A DNA stretch of 64,000 nucleotides, taken from contig NZ_CP114413.1 of NCBI RefSeq assembly GCF_027270315.1, forward strand, positions 7,812,001-7,876,000. The letters run 5' to 3'. This document shows, one piece after another, positions 15,542 to 24,205 of this stretch. The notes beneath the pieces were generated by a model, which did no database searches, was not told the DNA's origin, and saw nothing but the letters and a program-made list of their open reading frames with translations. The DNA comes from Streptomyces cinnabarinus. Lineage in GTDB: Bacteria; Actinomycetota; Actinomycetes; Streptomycetales; Streptomycetaceae. The stretch's first letter is position 1; every line of letters starts with the position of its first letter. Position numbers and translations under genes: made by a program.

Positions 15542-18500
15542 ATGCATGACGACCGCAGCCTGGTCGAAGCCCGCCTCAAGCGCGTTCTCGACGAACGTGT
15601 CCGACCTGCCGTGTACCCCGAGTCCGTACCGCTGGAGGTGGCGGTGTGGCACGCGCCCGGCGAGCCTGTGCCGGTCGCCGAGGGACTCGCGGCCGAGCCC
15701 GAGCCGATCGAGGTGGGCGCCCGCTGGGGTGCTCCGTGGGGCACCAGCTGGTTCCGGGTCACCGGAACCGTCCCCGAGGCCTGGGCCGGGCGGACCGTCG
15801 AGGCGCTGCTCGACCTCGGCTTCGACGAGAACATGCCCGGCTTCCAGTGCGAGGGCCTGGTCTACCGGCCCGACGGCACCCCGGTGAAGGGCCTCAACCC
15901 GCGCAACCAGTGGGTGCGGATCGGCGCGCCCGTCGAGGGCGGCGAGGAGGTACGGCTGCACATCGAGGCCGCATCCAACCCGGTCATCCTCGACTACCGC
16001 CCCTTCCTGCCAACCCAGTTGGGCGACAAGAAGACCGCGGGAAGCGAGCCGCAGTACCGGCTCGTCCGGATGGATCTCGCCGTGTTCGACGAGACGGTGT
16101 GGGAGCTGGTGCTCGACCTGGAGGTGCTCGGCGAGCTGATGGCCGAGCTGCCCGCGGACTCCGCGCGCCGCTGGCAGATCCTGCGGGCGGTGGAGAAGGC
16201 GCTGGACGCCATCGACCTCCAGGACGTGAACGGCACGGCGGCGCAGGCGCGGGCACGTCTGGAGACGGTGCTGTCCGAGCCGGCCGTGCCCTCCGCCCAC
16301 CGGATCAGCGCCGTCGGGCATGCGCACATCGACTCGGCGTGGCTGTGGCCGCTGCGCGAGACGGTCCGCAAGGTGGCCCGCACCACCGCCAACATGACCG
16401 CACTGCTGGAGGACGAGCCCGAGTTCGTGTTCACCATGTCCCAGGCACAGCAGTGGGCTTGGGTGAAGGAGCACCGGCCCGAGGTGTGGGCCCGGGTGAA
16501 GAAGGCGGTCGCGGACGGGCGGTTCGTGCCGGCCGGCGGGATGTGGGTGGAGTCGGACACCAACATGCCGGGCTCGGAGGCGATGGCCCGGCAGTTCGTG
16601 CACGGCAAGCGGTTCTTCCTCGACGAGTTCGGCATCGAGAACGACGAGGCGTGGCTGCCCGACACCTTCGGCTTCGCCGCCGGACTCCCGCAGATCATCA
16701 AGGCGGCCGGTGCCAAGTGGCTGCTGACGCAGAAGATCTCCTGGTCGCAGACGAACAAGTTCCCCCACCACACCTTCACCTGGGAAGGCATCGACGGCAC
16801 CCGGATCTTCACCCACTTCCCGCCCGTCGACACCTACAACTGCTCCATGAAGGGCAGCGAGATCGCCCACGCTGCCCGGAACTTCAAGGACAAGGGCGTC
16901 GCCCGGCATTCGCTCGCGCCCACCGGCTGGGGCGACGGAGGCGGCGGCACCACGCGCGAGATGGTCGCCAAGGCGGCCCGGCTGCGCGACCTCGAAGGCT
17001 CGGCGACCGTGGTGTGGGAGACCCCGGCGGAGTTCTTCGCCAAGGCCGAGGCCGAGTACCCGAACCCACCGGTCTGGGTCGGCGAGCTCTACCTCGAACT
17101 CCACCGCGCCACCCTCACCAGCCAGGCGAGGACCAAGCAGGGCAACCGGCTCAGCGAACACCTCCTGCGCGAGGCCGAACTCTGGGCCGCGACGGCGGCC
17201 GTACGGACCGGATTCCCTTATCCGTACGAGGAGTTGGACCGGATCTGGAAGACGGTGCTGCTCCATCAGTTCCACGACATCCTGCCGGGCTCGTCCATCG
17301 CGTGGGTGCACCGGGAGGCGCGGGCGACTTACGAGCGGCTGGCGGGTGAGCTGACGGCGATCATCGACGCGGCCCAGCGTGCCCTCGCCGGCGACGGCTC
17401 GACCCCGCTGGTCTTCAACTCCGCCCCGCACATCCGCGAAGGAGTTCCGGCGGGCGGTGCGCGGACGCCGGTCAGCGAGGGCCGGACCACCGTCTCCGGG
17501 CGCCGCGACGGCGGACACGTCCTCGACAACGGACTGCTCAGGGTCGAGATCGACGCCCGGGGCCTGGTCGTCTCCGCCCACGACCACGACGCCGACCGCG
17601 AGACCATCGCCCCCGGCCGTGCCGGGAACCTCCTCCAACTCCACCCGGACTTCCCGAACATGTGGGACGCCTGGGACGTCGATGAGTTCTACCGGAACAC
17701 GGTCACCGACCTCACCGACGTGGACGACATCGTCCCCGAGGGCGACGGGGTGCGCGTCACCCGGTCCTTCGGCGGCTCCCGCGTCACCCAACTGCTCTCC
17801 CTCGCACCGGGGGAGCGCCGGCTGCTGATCGACACGGAGGTGGACTGGCACGAGACGGAGAAGTTCCTCAAGCTCGCCTTCCCGCTCGACGTGCACGCCG
17901 AACGGTACGCGTCCGAGACCCAGTTCGGGCACTTCCACCGGCCCACGCACACCAACACCTCCTGGGAGGCGGCGAAGTTCGAGGCCTGCAACCACCGGTT
18001 CGTGCACCTGGAGGAGCCGGGCTGGGGCGTCGCGATCGTCAATGACTCGACGTACGGCCATGACGTGACCCGCACGGTCCGCACCGACGGCGACCTCGGC
18101 ACGACCACGACGGTCCGCGTCTCCCTGCTCCGGGCCCCCCGCTTCCCGGATCCGGAGACCGACCAGGGCGTGCACCGCTTCCGCCACGCCCTGGTGCCGG
18201 GCGCGGGCATCGGCGACGCGGTCCGGGAGGGCTGGCGGGTCAATCTGCCCGAGCGGCGGCTCACCGGCGCCGGGGAGGTCGCCCCGCTGGTCGGCGTCGA
18301 CCGGGACGCGGTCGTCGTCACCGCGGTCAAGCTCGCCGACGACGGCAGCGGGGACGTCGTCGTCCGGTTCCACGAGGCGCACGGCGGCCGCTGCCGCGCG
18401 ACGCTCGCAGTCGGCTTCGAGGTCGCGGAGGTCGTCGCCACCGACCTGCTGGAGCGCCCGCTCGCCGACAGCCCGGTGGAGCGCGACGGCAACGGTGTCG

Positions 18501-18565
18501 CCGTACGACTGCGGCCGTTCGAGCTGGTGACCTTGCGGTTCAGGAGGGCAGAATCCGTGCTGTGA
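15542..18565 (+). CDS. Cytoplasmic alpha-mannosidase, GH38
   Basis: A 1007-residue GH38 alpha-mannosidase, normal length for bacterial members, without a signal peptide. The N-terminal domain leads into the catalytic zinc site: HAHID at residues 260-264 supplies a His and an Asp ligand. LPDTFGF contains the nucleophile Asp (about residue 374), and HDILPGSS near residue 580 another zinc-site His. The C-terminal half is beta-sandwich. It should remove alpha-linked mannose from imported N-glycans, leaving Man-GlcNAc for the clan GH-A enzyme. It follows the GH85 gene by 36 bp with GGAG upstream, and its stop overlaps the next start (GTGA), so it is translationally coupled to the AlkZ-like gene. 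Confidence 0.92.
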   Translation: MHDDRSLVEARLKRVLDERVRPAVYPESVPLEVAVWHAPGEPVPVAEGLAAEPEPIEVGARWGAPWGTSWFRVTGTVPEAWAGRTVEALLDLGFDENMPGFQCEGLVYRPDGTPVKGLNPRNQWVRIGAPVEGGEEVRLHIEAASNPVILDYRPFLPTQLGDKKTAGSEPQYRLVRMDLAVFDETVWELVLDLEVLGELMAELPADSARRWQILRAVEKALDAIDLQDVNGTAAQARARLETVLSEPAVPSAHRISAVGHAHIDSAWLWPLRETVRKVARTTANMTALLEDEPEFVFTMSQAQQWAWVKEHRPEVWARVKKAVADGRFVPAGGMWVESDTNMPGSEAMARQFVHGKRFFLDEFGIENDEAWLPDTFGFAAGLPQIIKAAGAKWLLTQKISWSQTNKFPHHTFTWEGIDGTRIFTHFPPVDTYNCSMKGSEIAHAARNFKDKGVARHSLAPTGWGDGGGGTTREMVAKAARLRDLEGSATVVWETPAEFFAKAEAEYPNPPVWVGELYLELHRATLTSQARTKQGNRLSEHLLREAELWAATAAVRTGFPYPYEELDRIWKTVLLHQFHDILPGSSIAWVHREARATYERLAGELTAIIDAAQRALAGDGSTPLVFNSAPHIREGVPAGGARTPVSEGRTTVSGRRDGGHVLDNGLLRVEIDARGLVVSAHDHDADRETIAPGRAGNLLQLHPDFPNMWDAWDVDEFYRNTVTDLTDVDDIVPEGDGVRVTRSFGGSRVTQLLSLAPGERRLLIDTEVDWHETEKFLKLAFPLDVHAERYASETQFGHFHRPTHTNTSWEAAKFEACNHRFVHLEEPGWGVAIVNDSTYGHDVTRTVRTDGDLGTTTTVRVSLLRAPRFPDPETDQGVHRFRHALVPGAGIGDAVREGWRVNLPERRLTGAGEVAPLVGVDRDAVVVTAVKLADDGSGDVVVRFHEAHGGRCRATLAVGFEVAEVVATDLLERPLADSPVERDGNGVAVRLRPFELVTLRFRRAESVL

Positions 18566-19695
18566 AGATCAACGCGCGGGAACTGAACCGGGCCACTCTC
18601 GGCCGTCAACTGCTGCTGCGCCGGGAACCGTTGGGCGTCGCCGATGCCGTACGGCGGATCCTGGCGCTCCAGGCGCAGCAGCCGGCGTCGCCGTATCTCG
18701 CGCTGTGGAACCGGCTCGACGGCTTCCGTCCGGCCGATCTCGACGCCGCCTTCGCCGACCGCACGCTGCTCAAGGCGACCCTGCTGCGGATCACCCTGCA
18801 CGCTGTGCACGGCGAGGACTACCCGCTGGTCCGGGAGGCGATGCGGCCCACGCTGCACGCCACCCGGCTGGGCCACCGCTTCGCCGCCGCGGGGCTGACT
18901 CCGTCGGACGCGGCCGAACTGGAGCCGGGCCTGCTGGAGTTCGCGGGGGAGCCGCGGTCGAACGGCGACATGACGGCGTGGCTCGCGGAACGGGTCGGCG
19001 AGGAGAGGAAGGACGGGGCGTGGTGGGGGCTGCGGGCCTGGGCACCGCTGGTGCACTCGGTGACGGGTGGGCCCTGGTCGTTCGGCAACTCGCCCGCGTA
19101 CGTCGCCGGGCCCGGGGACCGGTTCGAGGGCGGGCCCGACGAGGCGCTGCGGGCGCTGATCCCGCGCTATCTGGCGGCGTTCGGGCCCGCCTCGGTGACC
19201 GACGTGGCCCAGTTCGCCACCGTTCAGCGGGCCCGCGTCCGTACGGCGGTGGGCGCGCTCGGTGACTCCCTGGAGGAGCTGACGGGCCCCGACGGCACGG
19301 TCCTGTACGACGTCCCGGGCGCCCCCCGCCCGCCCGAGGACACCCCGGCCCCGCCCCGCCTGATGGCCATGTGGGACAGCGTGCTGCTCGCCCACGCCGA
19401 CCGCAGCCGCGTGGTCCCGCCGGACTACCGCCCGCTGGTGACCCGCGTCAACGGCGACGTCCTGCCGACGCTTCTGGTCGACGGACAGGTCGCCGGGGTA
19501 TGGCGCCCGGCGGAGGCGGGCGGAATCGAGGCGACGGCCTTCCACGAGCTGCCGCCCGAGGCGTGGGAAGGGCTGGCGGAGGAGGCCGCGGCCCTGGTGG
19601 AGCTGCTCGCCGAACGGGAGCCGCGGGTCTACAGCCGGTACGGCCACTGGTGGAAGAAGCTGCCGGAGGGTGAGGTGAGGGTGCTGGCCGGATAA
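18562..19695 (+). CDS. Winged-helix (HTH_42) protein, AlkZ-like, possible DNA glycosylase
   Basis: A 377-residue member of the HTH_42 winged-helix family (DUF1006). Near the N-terminus ALQAQQP contains Gln 37 and Gln 39, matching the QxQ catalytic motif I recall for AlkZ, the Streptomyces glycosylase that unhooks azinomycin crosslinks. AlkZ-like paralogues in many Streptomyces act as general alkylation or crosslink glycosylases. Three winged-helix repeats are plausible from length. GTG 18562 overlaps the mannosidase stop by 4 bp, so the two are cotranslated, an odd pairing for a DNA-repair protein. The reason may be mere readthrough of the glycan operon. It converges with the GntR gene 32 bp downstream. 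Confidence 0.75.
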   Translation: MKINARELNRATLGRQLLLRREPLGVADAVRRILALQAQQPASPYLALWNRLDGFRPADLDAAFADRTLLKATLLRITLHAVHGEDYPLVREAMRPTLHATRLGHRFAAAGLTPSDAAELEPGLLEFAGEPRSNGDMTAWLAERVGEERKDGAWWGLRAWAPLVHSVTGGPWSFGNSPAYVAGPGDRFEGGPDEALRALIPRYLAAFGPASVTDVAQFATVQRARVRTAVGALGDSLEELTGPDGTVLYDVPGAPRPPEDTPAPPRLMAMWDSVLLAHADRSRVVPPDYRPLVTRVNGDVLPTLLVDGQVAGVWRPAEAGGIEATAFHELPPEAWEGLAEEAAALVELLAEREPRVYSRYGHWWKKLPEGEVRVLAG

Positions 19696-19728
19696 GCGGT
19701 GCAGCTACTGGCCGATTGCGCCACCGCT
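19695..19728. terminator. Weak inverted repeat between convergent genes
   Basis: AGCGGTG (19695-19701) pairs with CACCGCT (19722-19728) around a 20-nt loop, in the gap between the AlkZ-like gene and the convergent GntR gene. There is no T-run, so it is at best a weak terminator. Confidence 0.3.
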
Positions 19729-20432
19729 CACCCCTCCAACTGCGCCCGCAACCACTCCTCGACCTCCCCCACATGCGCCGCCGCCGCAGCCCGCGCCGCC
19801 TCCGGATCACGGGCGACCAACGCCCGGTGAATCGCGGCGTGTTCGCGGCGCGTGCGGGTGAAGGCGCCCTCCTCCTGGTAGCCGCGCCAGACCCGGGCCC
19901 GGAAGGTGCGTGAGGACAGGCCCTCCAGGATCGCGGCCATCGTGTCGTTGCCCGCTGCCGCCGCGATCTCCCGGTGGAAGGCGAGGTCGTGGGCGAGGAT
20001 CTGCTCGGGGTCGTCGGTGGCGTTCATGGCCTTCAAGTGCCGTTCGACCTCGGCGAGTTGGTCGGGTGTGATGCGCGCCGCGGCCAGTGCCGTCGCCGTC
20101 GACTCCAGGATCCGGCGCACCTCCAGCAGCTCCACCAGGCCCGGCCCCCGGGACAGGTCCGCGACCACCCCGAAGGTCTCCAGGAGGTCGCCCGCCTCCA
20201 GCCGTGTGACGTAGATGCCGCTGCCGTGCCGGGCCTCCAGCACCCCCATCACGGTGAGCGCCCGGATCGCCTCGCGCATCGAACTGCGGGAGATACCGAG
20301 CTGCGCCGCGAGATCACGCTCGGTCGGCAGCCGCTGCCCCGGCTCCAGACTTCCCTCGCCGATCAGCGCCTTGATCCGCTCGATCGCGCGCTGCGTCACG
20401 GTGCCCTTCTGCGGGGCCGTCCCCTCGTCCAC
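19728..20432 (-). CDS. GntR-family regulator, FadR subgroup (probable L-fucose locus repressor)
   Basis: A 234-residue regulator. The winged-helix domain covers residues about 10-75, with the recognition region LAAQLGISRSSMREAIRAL and the wing GSGIYV. An all-helical FCD ligand-binding domain follows (EVRRILES... to HVGEVEEWL), with metal-site His residues in the usual positions. I chose GTG 20432 because GGAGGAA lies 6 bp upstream; the much longer open frame upstream lacks support. It is divergent from the CUT2 importer and fucose genes. Two FadR-type sites (20476-20490, 20539-20553) occupy the shared promoter region. Effector probably a fucose-pathway intermediate such as L-fuconate; this is inference. 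Confidence 0.87.
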   Translation of the reverse strand: MDEGTAPQKGTVTQRAIERIKALIGEGSLEPGQRLPTERDLAAQLGISRSSMREAIRALTVMGVLEARHGSGIYVTRLEAGDLLETFGVVADLSRGPGLVELLEVRRILESTATALAAARITPDQLAEVERHLKAMNATDDPEQILAHDLAFHREIAAAAGNDTMAAILEGLSSRTFRARVWRGYQEEGAFTRTRREHAAIHRALVARDPEAARAAAAAHVGEVEEWLRAQLEG

Positions 20433-20475
20433 GCGCTTCCTCCACTCGCCGGATGAGCCGAAGTGTAACCACCGA

Positions 20476-20490
20476 AGTGGTCCGACCACT
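20476..20490. promoter_or_regulatory. FadR-type operator, perfect 15-bp inverted repeat
   Basis: AGTGGTC-C-GACCACT. The core TGGTCCGACCA fits the TNGTNNNACNA pattern known for FadR-subgroup GntR regulators. It lies 44 bp upstream of the GntR start and about 105 bp upstream of the importer start. Confidence 0.75.
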
Positions 20491-20538
20491 CGGGGAGATT
20501 TCAAGGAAATCCGCTGTCGAAGGGTGTTCCGCCGTGTA

Positions 20539-20553
20539 AGTGGTCTGATAAGT
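20539..20553. promoter_or_regulatory. Second, imperfect FadR-type operator
   Basis: AGTGGTC-T-GATAAGT keeps the left arm of the upstream site exactly and a degenerate right arm. It overlaps an AT-rich TAAGTAT that may be the -10 region of the importer operon, 43 bp before its start, so binding here would block transcription. Confidence 0.6.
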
Positions 20554-20595
20554 ATGCCGACATCTGCTCGTACACCCTCAACGAGGAGCCGCCCG

Positions 20596-21666
20596 ATGCC
20601 CGGCAGGACAGTGCGCAAGCGGAACAGAATCCGGATGATTGGCCTGGCGCTGAGCACCTCGCTCGCGCTGGCCGCCTGTGGCAGCACCCAGGACAGCGCC
20701 GGATCCGCCGGCGGAGGTGGTGGTGGGGACGGGACCGGCAAGGTCGGCGTGATCCTCCCGCTGCTCACCTCGCCGTTCTGGCAGTCGTACAACGACTACG
20801 TGCCGAAGATGGCGAAGTCCGAGGACGTCGACGCGATGAAGACCGTCAACTCCAACAGTGACCCCTCCCAGCAGATCACCGACATCAACAACACCCTGAA
20901 CCAGGGCGTGAAGGGCCTCGTCGTCGCCCCGCTGGACAGCGCCGCCATCGAGGCGGGCCTCGACCAGGCGGAACGCAAGGGTGTTCCGGTCGTCGCCGTG
21001 GATGTCGCCCCCGACCAGGGCAAGGTCGCCATGGTGGTGCGGGCCAACAACGTGTCGTACGGGGAGAAGGCCTGCCGGTACCTCGGCGAGCAGATACCGT
21101 CCGGCAAGGTCGTGCAGATCATGGGCGATCTGGCCTCGGTCAACGGCCGTGACCGCTCGGAGGCGTTCCGCGCCTGCGTGAAGCAGAACTTCCCGAAGCT
21201 GCAGGTGCTGGAGATCCCCGCCAAGTGGGAGTCGGACACCGCCGCAGCGAAGCTCGACACCCTGCTGAACGCCAACCCCGACGTCAAGGGCATCTACATG
21301 CAGGCCGGCGGCGTCTATCTCGCGCCCACCCTCCAGACCCTGAAGTCCAAGGGCCTGCTGAAGAAGGCCGGCCAGGCGGGCCACATCACCATCGTCTCCA
21401 ACGACGGCATCCCGCAGGAGTACGACGCCATCCGCAAGGGCGAGATCGACGCCACCGTCTCCCAGCCCGCCGACCTCTACGCCAAGTACGGCATGTACTA
21501 CATCAAGGCCGCGATGCAGGGGAAGACGTTCAAGCCCGGCCCCACCGACCACGACTCCACCATCGTCGAACTGCCGGGCGGCAACCTGGAGGACCAGCTG
21601 CCCGCGCCGCTGGTCACCAAGGAGAACGTCGACGACCCCGAGCTGTGGGGCAACACGGTCGGATGA
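20596..21666 (+). CDS. CUT2 ABC importer, sugar-binding lipoprotein (RbsB-like)
   Basis: A 356-residue periplasmic-binding-protein type 1 lipoprotein. The signal peptide ends in LAAC (Cys 28), followed by a Gly-rich linker. The mature protein starts KVGVILPLLTSPFW and has SNSDPSQQITDINNTLNQG and GLVVAPLDSAAIEAGL, the hallmark of ribose-binding-like proteins that bind monosaccharides. ATG 20596 has GAGGAG 8 bp upstream. It is the first gene of an operon that continues through the ATPase, permease and five enzymes of L-fucose oxidation, so L-fucose is the likely ligand. Its stop overlaps the ATPase start (ATGA). Confidence 0.9.
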   Translation: MPGRTVRKRNRIRMIGLALSTSLALAACGSTQDSAGSAGGGGGGDGTGKVGVILPLLTSPFWQSYNDYVPKMAKSEDVDAMKTVNSNSDPSQQITDINNTLNQGVKGLVVAPLDSAAIEAGLDQAERKGVPVVAVDVAPDQGKVAMVVRANNVSYGEKACRYLGEQIPSGKVVQIMGDLASVNGRDRSEAFRACVKQNFPKLQVLEIPAKWESDTAAAKLDTLLNANPDVKGIYMQAGGVYLAPTLQTLKSKGLLKKAGQAGHITIVSNDGIPQEYDAIRKGEIDATVSQPADLYAKYGMYYIKAAMQGKTFKPGPTDHDSTIVELPGGNLEDQLPAPLVTKENVDDPELWGNTVG

Positions 21667-23153
21667 ACACCCCACTTGTCGAGGCCCGGGGCATCGTCAA
21701 ACGCTACGGCCCCACCACCGCCCTCGCCGACGGCCGCCTCACCGTCCTGCCCGGCGAGTCCCACGCCCTGGTCGGCCGCAACGGCGCCGGAAAGTCCACC
21801 CTGGTCACCGTCCTCACCGGACTCCAGGCCGCCGACCAGGGCGGGGTCCGCTTCGACGGCGAACCCGCCCCCGCCCTCGCCGACCGTGACGCCTGGCGCC
21901 GCAAGGTGGCCTGCGTCTACCAGAAGCCCACCGTCGTCCCCGAACTGACCGTCGCCGAGAACCTGTTCATCAACCGGCAGCCCCTCCACCACGGCCTGAT
22001 CAGCTGGCGCCGGCTGCGTGCCGAGGCCGCCTCGCTCCTGGACACCTGGGACGTGCGCGTCGACCCCGAGGCCCGCACCGGCGACCTCAAGGTCGAGGAC
22101 CGTCAAATGGTGGAGATCGCGCGCGCGTTGAGCTTCGGCGCCCGCTTCATCGTCCTCGACGAGCCCACCGCGCAGCTCGACAAACGGGAGATCGAGCGGC
22201 TCTTCACCCGCATGCGGGCGCTCCAACAGTCCGGTGTCACCTTCCTGTTCATCTCGCACCACCTCCAGGAGGTGTACGAGGTGTGCCAGACCGTCACCGT
22301 GCTCAGGGACGCCCGCTGGATCGTCACCGCTCCCGTCGCCGACATGCCGCGCGCGGCCCTGGTCGAGGCCATGGCCGGAGAGACCGTCGCCGAACAGGCC
22401 GTCCACGCAAGGGAGTCCAACGACTCCGCGCCGGTCCTGCTCGACGTGCGCGGCCTCACCTCCGACGCCTACCGGGACGTCGAGCTCACCGTCCGCCGCG
22501 GCGAGGTCGTCGGCCTCGCCGGGATCAGCGGCAGCGGCAAGACCGAGCTGGCCGAGTCGCTCACGGGACTGCACACCCCCACCAGCGGCACGGCTCAACT
22601 GGACGGAAGGCAGCTCCCGTTCGGTGACGTACGGGCGGCCCTGGAGGCCGGGGTCGGGTTCGTGCCGCGCGACCGGCACGCCCAGGGGCTGGTCTTCGGC
22701 ATGACCATCGGCGACAACGCCACGCTGAGCGTTCTGGATCGGCTCGGCCGCTTCGGCTTCGTCCGCACCGACCGCAGACGCGACTTCGCCGCCGGGCTGA
22801 TCGAACGCCTCGACATCCACACCGAGGGCCCCGACCAGCCCGTCTCCGATCTGTCCGGCGGCAACGCGCAGAAGGTCGTGATGGCCCGCGCCCTCGCCTC
22901 CGAGCCCCGTCTGCTGGTCCTGATCAACCCCACCGCGGGCGTCGACGTGAAGTCGAAGCAGTCCCTGCTCGCCCGCGTCGACACCGCCCGCGACGACGGA
23001 ACCGCCGTACTCGTCGTCTCCGACGAACTCGACGACCTGCGCCGCTGCGACCGGGTCCTGGTCCTCTTCCACGGCCGGGTGGTCGCCGAGCACCCGGCGG
23101 GCTGGCAGGACCGTGACCTGATCGCCTCCATCGAAGGAGTGGCCCATGGCTGA
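21663..23153 (+). CDS. CUT2 ABC importer, double ATPase (RbsA-like)
   Basis: A 496-residue tandem nucleotide-binding protein. Domain 1: Walker A GRNGAGKST (about residue 39), Walker B FIVLDEPTAQLD, and an altered signature KVEDRQMVEIAR in place of LSxGQ. Domain 2: Walker A GISGSGKTEL (about residue 286), a good signature LSGGNAQKV, but Walker B reads LLVLINPTAGVDV, with Asp-Glu replaced by Ile-Asn, so this site lacks the catalytic Glu. One consensus and one degenerate site is common in CUT2 ATPases. It overlaps the binding-protein gene by 4 bp and the permease gene by 8 bp and powers sugar import. Confidence 0.9.
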   Translation: MNTPLVEARGIVKRYGPTTALADGRLTVLPGESHALVGRNGAGKSTLVTVLTGLQAADQGGVRFDGEPAPALADRDAWRRKVACVYQKPTVVPELTVAENLFINRQPLHHGLISWRRLRAEAASLLDTWDVRVDPEARTGDLKVEDRQMVEIARALSFGARFIVLDEPTAQLDKREIERLFTRMRALQQSGVTFLFISHHLQEVYEVCQTVTVLRDARWIVTAPVADMPRAALVEAMAGETVAEQAVHARESNDSAPVLLDVRGLTSDAYRDVELTVRRGEVVGLAGISGSGKTELAESLTGLHTPTSGTAQLDGRQLPFGDVRAALEAGVGFVPRDRHAQGLVFGMTIGDNATLSVLDRLGRFGFVRTDRRRDFAAGLIERLDIHTEGPDQPVSDLSGGNAQKVVMARALASEPRLLVLINPTAGVDVKSKQSLLARVDTARDDGTAVLVVSDELDDLRRCDRVLVLFHGRVVAEHPAGWQDRDLIASIEGVAHG

Positions 23154-24177
23154 CACGAAAGCCGTGCCCATGAAGGAGCCGGTGACCGTGCCGCCCGACA
23201 CCCGCTCCGCACGCACCGTTCTGCTCCGCCGGGCCCGCGAACTCGCCCTGCTGCCCGCCCTGTTGGTCGTCGTCGTGATCGGCGCCTTCGTCAACGACTC
23301 GTTCCTCACCGAGAACAACATCATCTCCATCCTCGGCTCCTCGGCCGCGCTGGCGATGGTGGTCCTGGCCGAGGCACTGGTCCTGATCACCGGCAAGTTC
23401 GACCTGTCCCTGGAGTCCGTCGTCGGCATCGCCCCCGCGATCGGCGCGCTGCTGGTCCTCCCGGCGGCGCAGGCGGGCTTCGGCACCGAACTGCCCACGG
23501 GCCTGGCCATGGTGGCGATCGTGCTGGTCGGTGCCGCGATCGGCCTGTTCAACGGGCTGCTGGTGGTGAAGCTGAAGCTCAACGCCTTCATCGTCACCCT
23601 CGCGATGCTGATCATCCTGCGCGGCGTCCTGGTCGGCGCGACCAAGGGCAAGACGCTCTTCGACATGCCGGACGCGTTCTTCTCCCTGGCCACCACCACC
23701 TTCCTGCGCGTCCCGCTCTCGGCCTGGGTGGCCGGGCTCTCCTTCGCCGTGGTGGGCACCTTCCTCCGCTACCACCGCCTCGGCCGCTCCCTCTACGCCA
23801 TCGGCGGCAACCCCGACGCCGCCCGCGCGGCCGGCATCCGGGTGGACCGCGTGATGCTCGGGGTGTTCGTCACCGCCGGTCTGCTCGCGGCGGTCGGCGG
23901 CATCATGAAGACCGGCTACGTCGGCGCCATCAATGCCAACCAGGGCCAGAACATGATCTTCACGGTGTTCGCGGCCGCGGTGATCGGCGGGATCAGCCTC
24001 GACGGCGGCAAGGGGACCATGTTCGGCGCCCTGACCGGCGTACTGCTGCTCGGCACCGTCGACAACATGCTCACCCTCGCCCAGGTGCAGCCGTACTGGA
24101 TCCAGGCCATCTACGGCGGAATCATCCTGCTCGCCCTCATGATCGCCCGGCTGACCACGGGCCGCGCACAGGACTGA
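23146..24177 (+). CDS. CUT2 ABC importer permease (RbsC-like)
   Basis: A 343-residue membrane protein with about nine or ten hydrophobic helices, starting around residue 33. SLESVVGIAPAIGALL, LKLNAFIVTLAML and YAIGGNPDAARAAGI are typical of the BPD_transp_2 family (ribose, xylose and galactose permeases). The last of these is the cytoplasmic ATPase-contact loop. It forms a homodimeric channel with the double ATPase encoded upstream, whose gene it overlaps by 8 bp. The enolase-superfamily gene follows after 28 bp with a GAAAGG ribosome site, so the importer and the enzymes are very probably one transcript. Confidence 0.9.
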   Translation: MADTKAVPMKEPVTVPPDTRSARTVLLRRARELALLPALLVVVVIGAFVNDSFLTENNIISILGSSAALAMVVLAEALVLITGKFDLSLESVVGIAPAIGALLVLPAAQAGFGTELPTGLAMVAIVLVGAAIGLFNGLLVVKLKLNAFIVTLAMLIILRGVLVGATKGKTLFDMPDAFFSLATTTFLRVPLSAWVAGLSFAVVGTFLRYHRLGRSLYAIGGNPDAARAAGIRVDRVMLGVFVTAGLLAAVGGIMKTGYVGAINANQGQNMIFTVFAAAVIGGISLDGGKGTMFGALTGVLLLGTVDNMLTLAQVQPYWIQAIYGGIILLALMIARLTTGRAQD

Positions 24178-24205
24178 CCCCCCGCAACCGAGTGAAAGGC
24201 ACTCC

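Noticed and set aside
15473..18382. A 969-codon open frame on the minus strand opposite the GH38 gene
   Set aside because: It is the antisense shadow of a well-supported mannosidase gene, has no ribosome site, and its composition is that of a reversed high-GC codon pattern.
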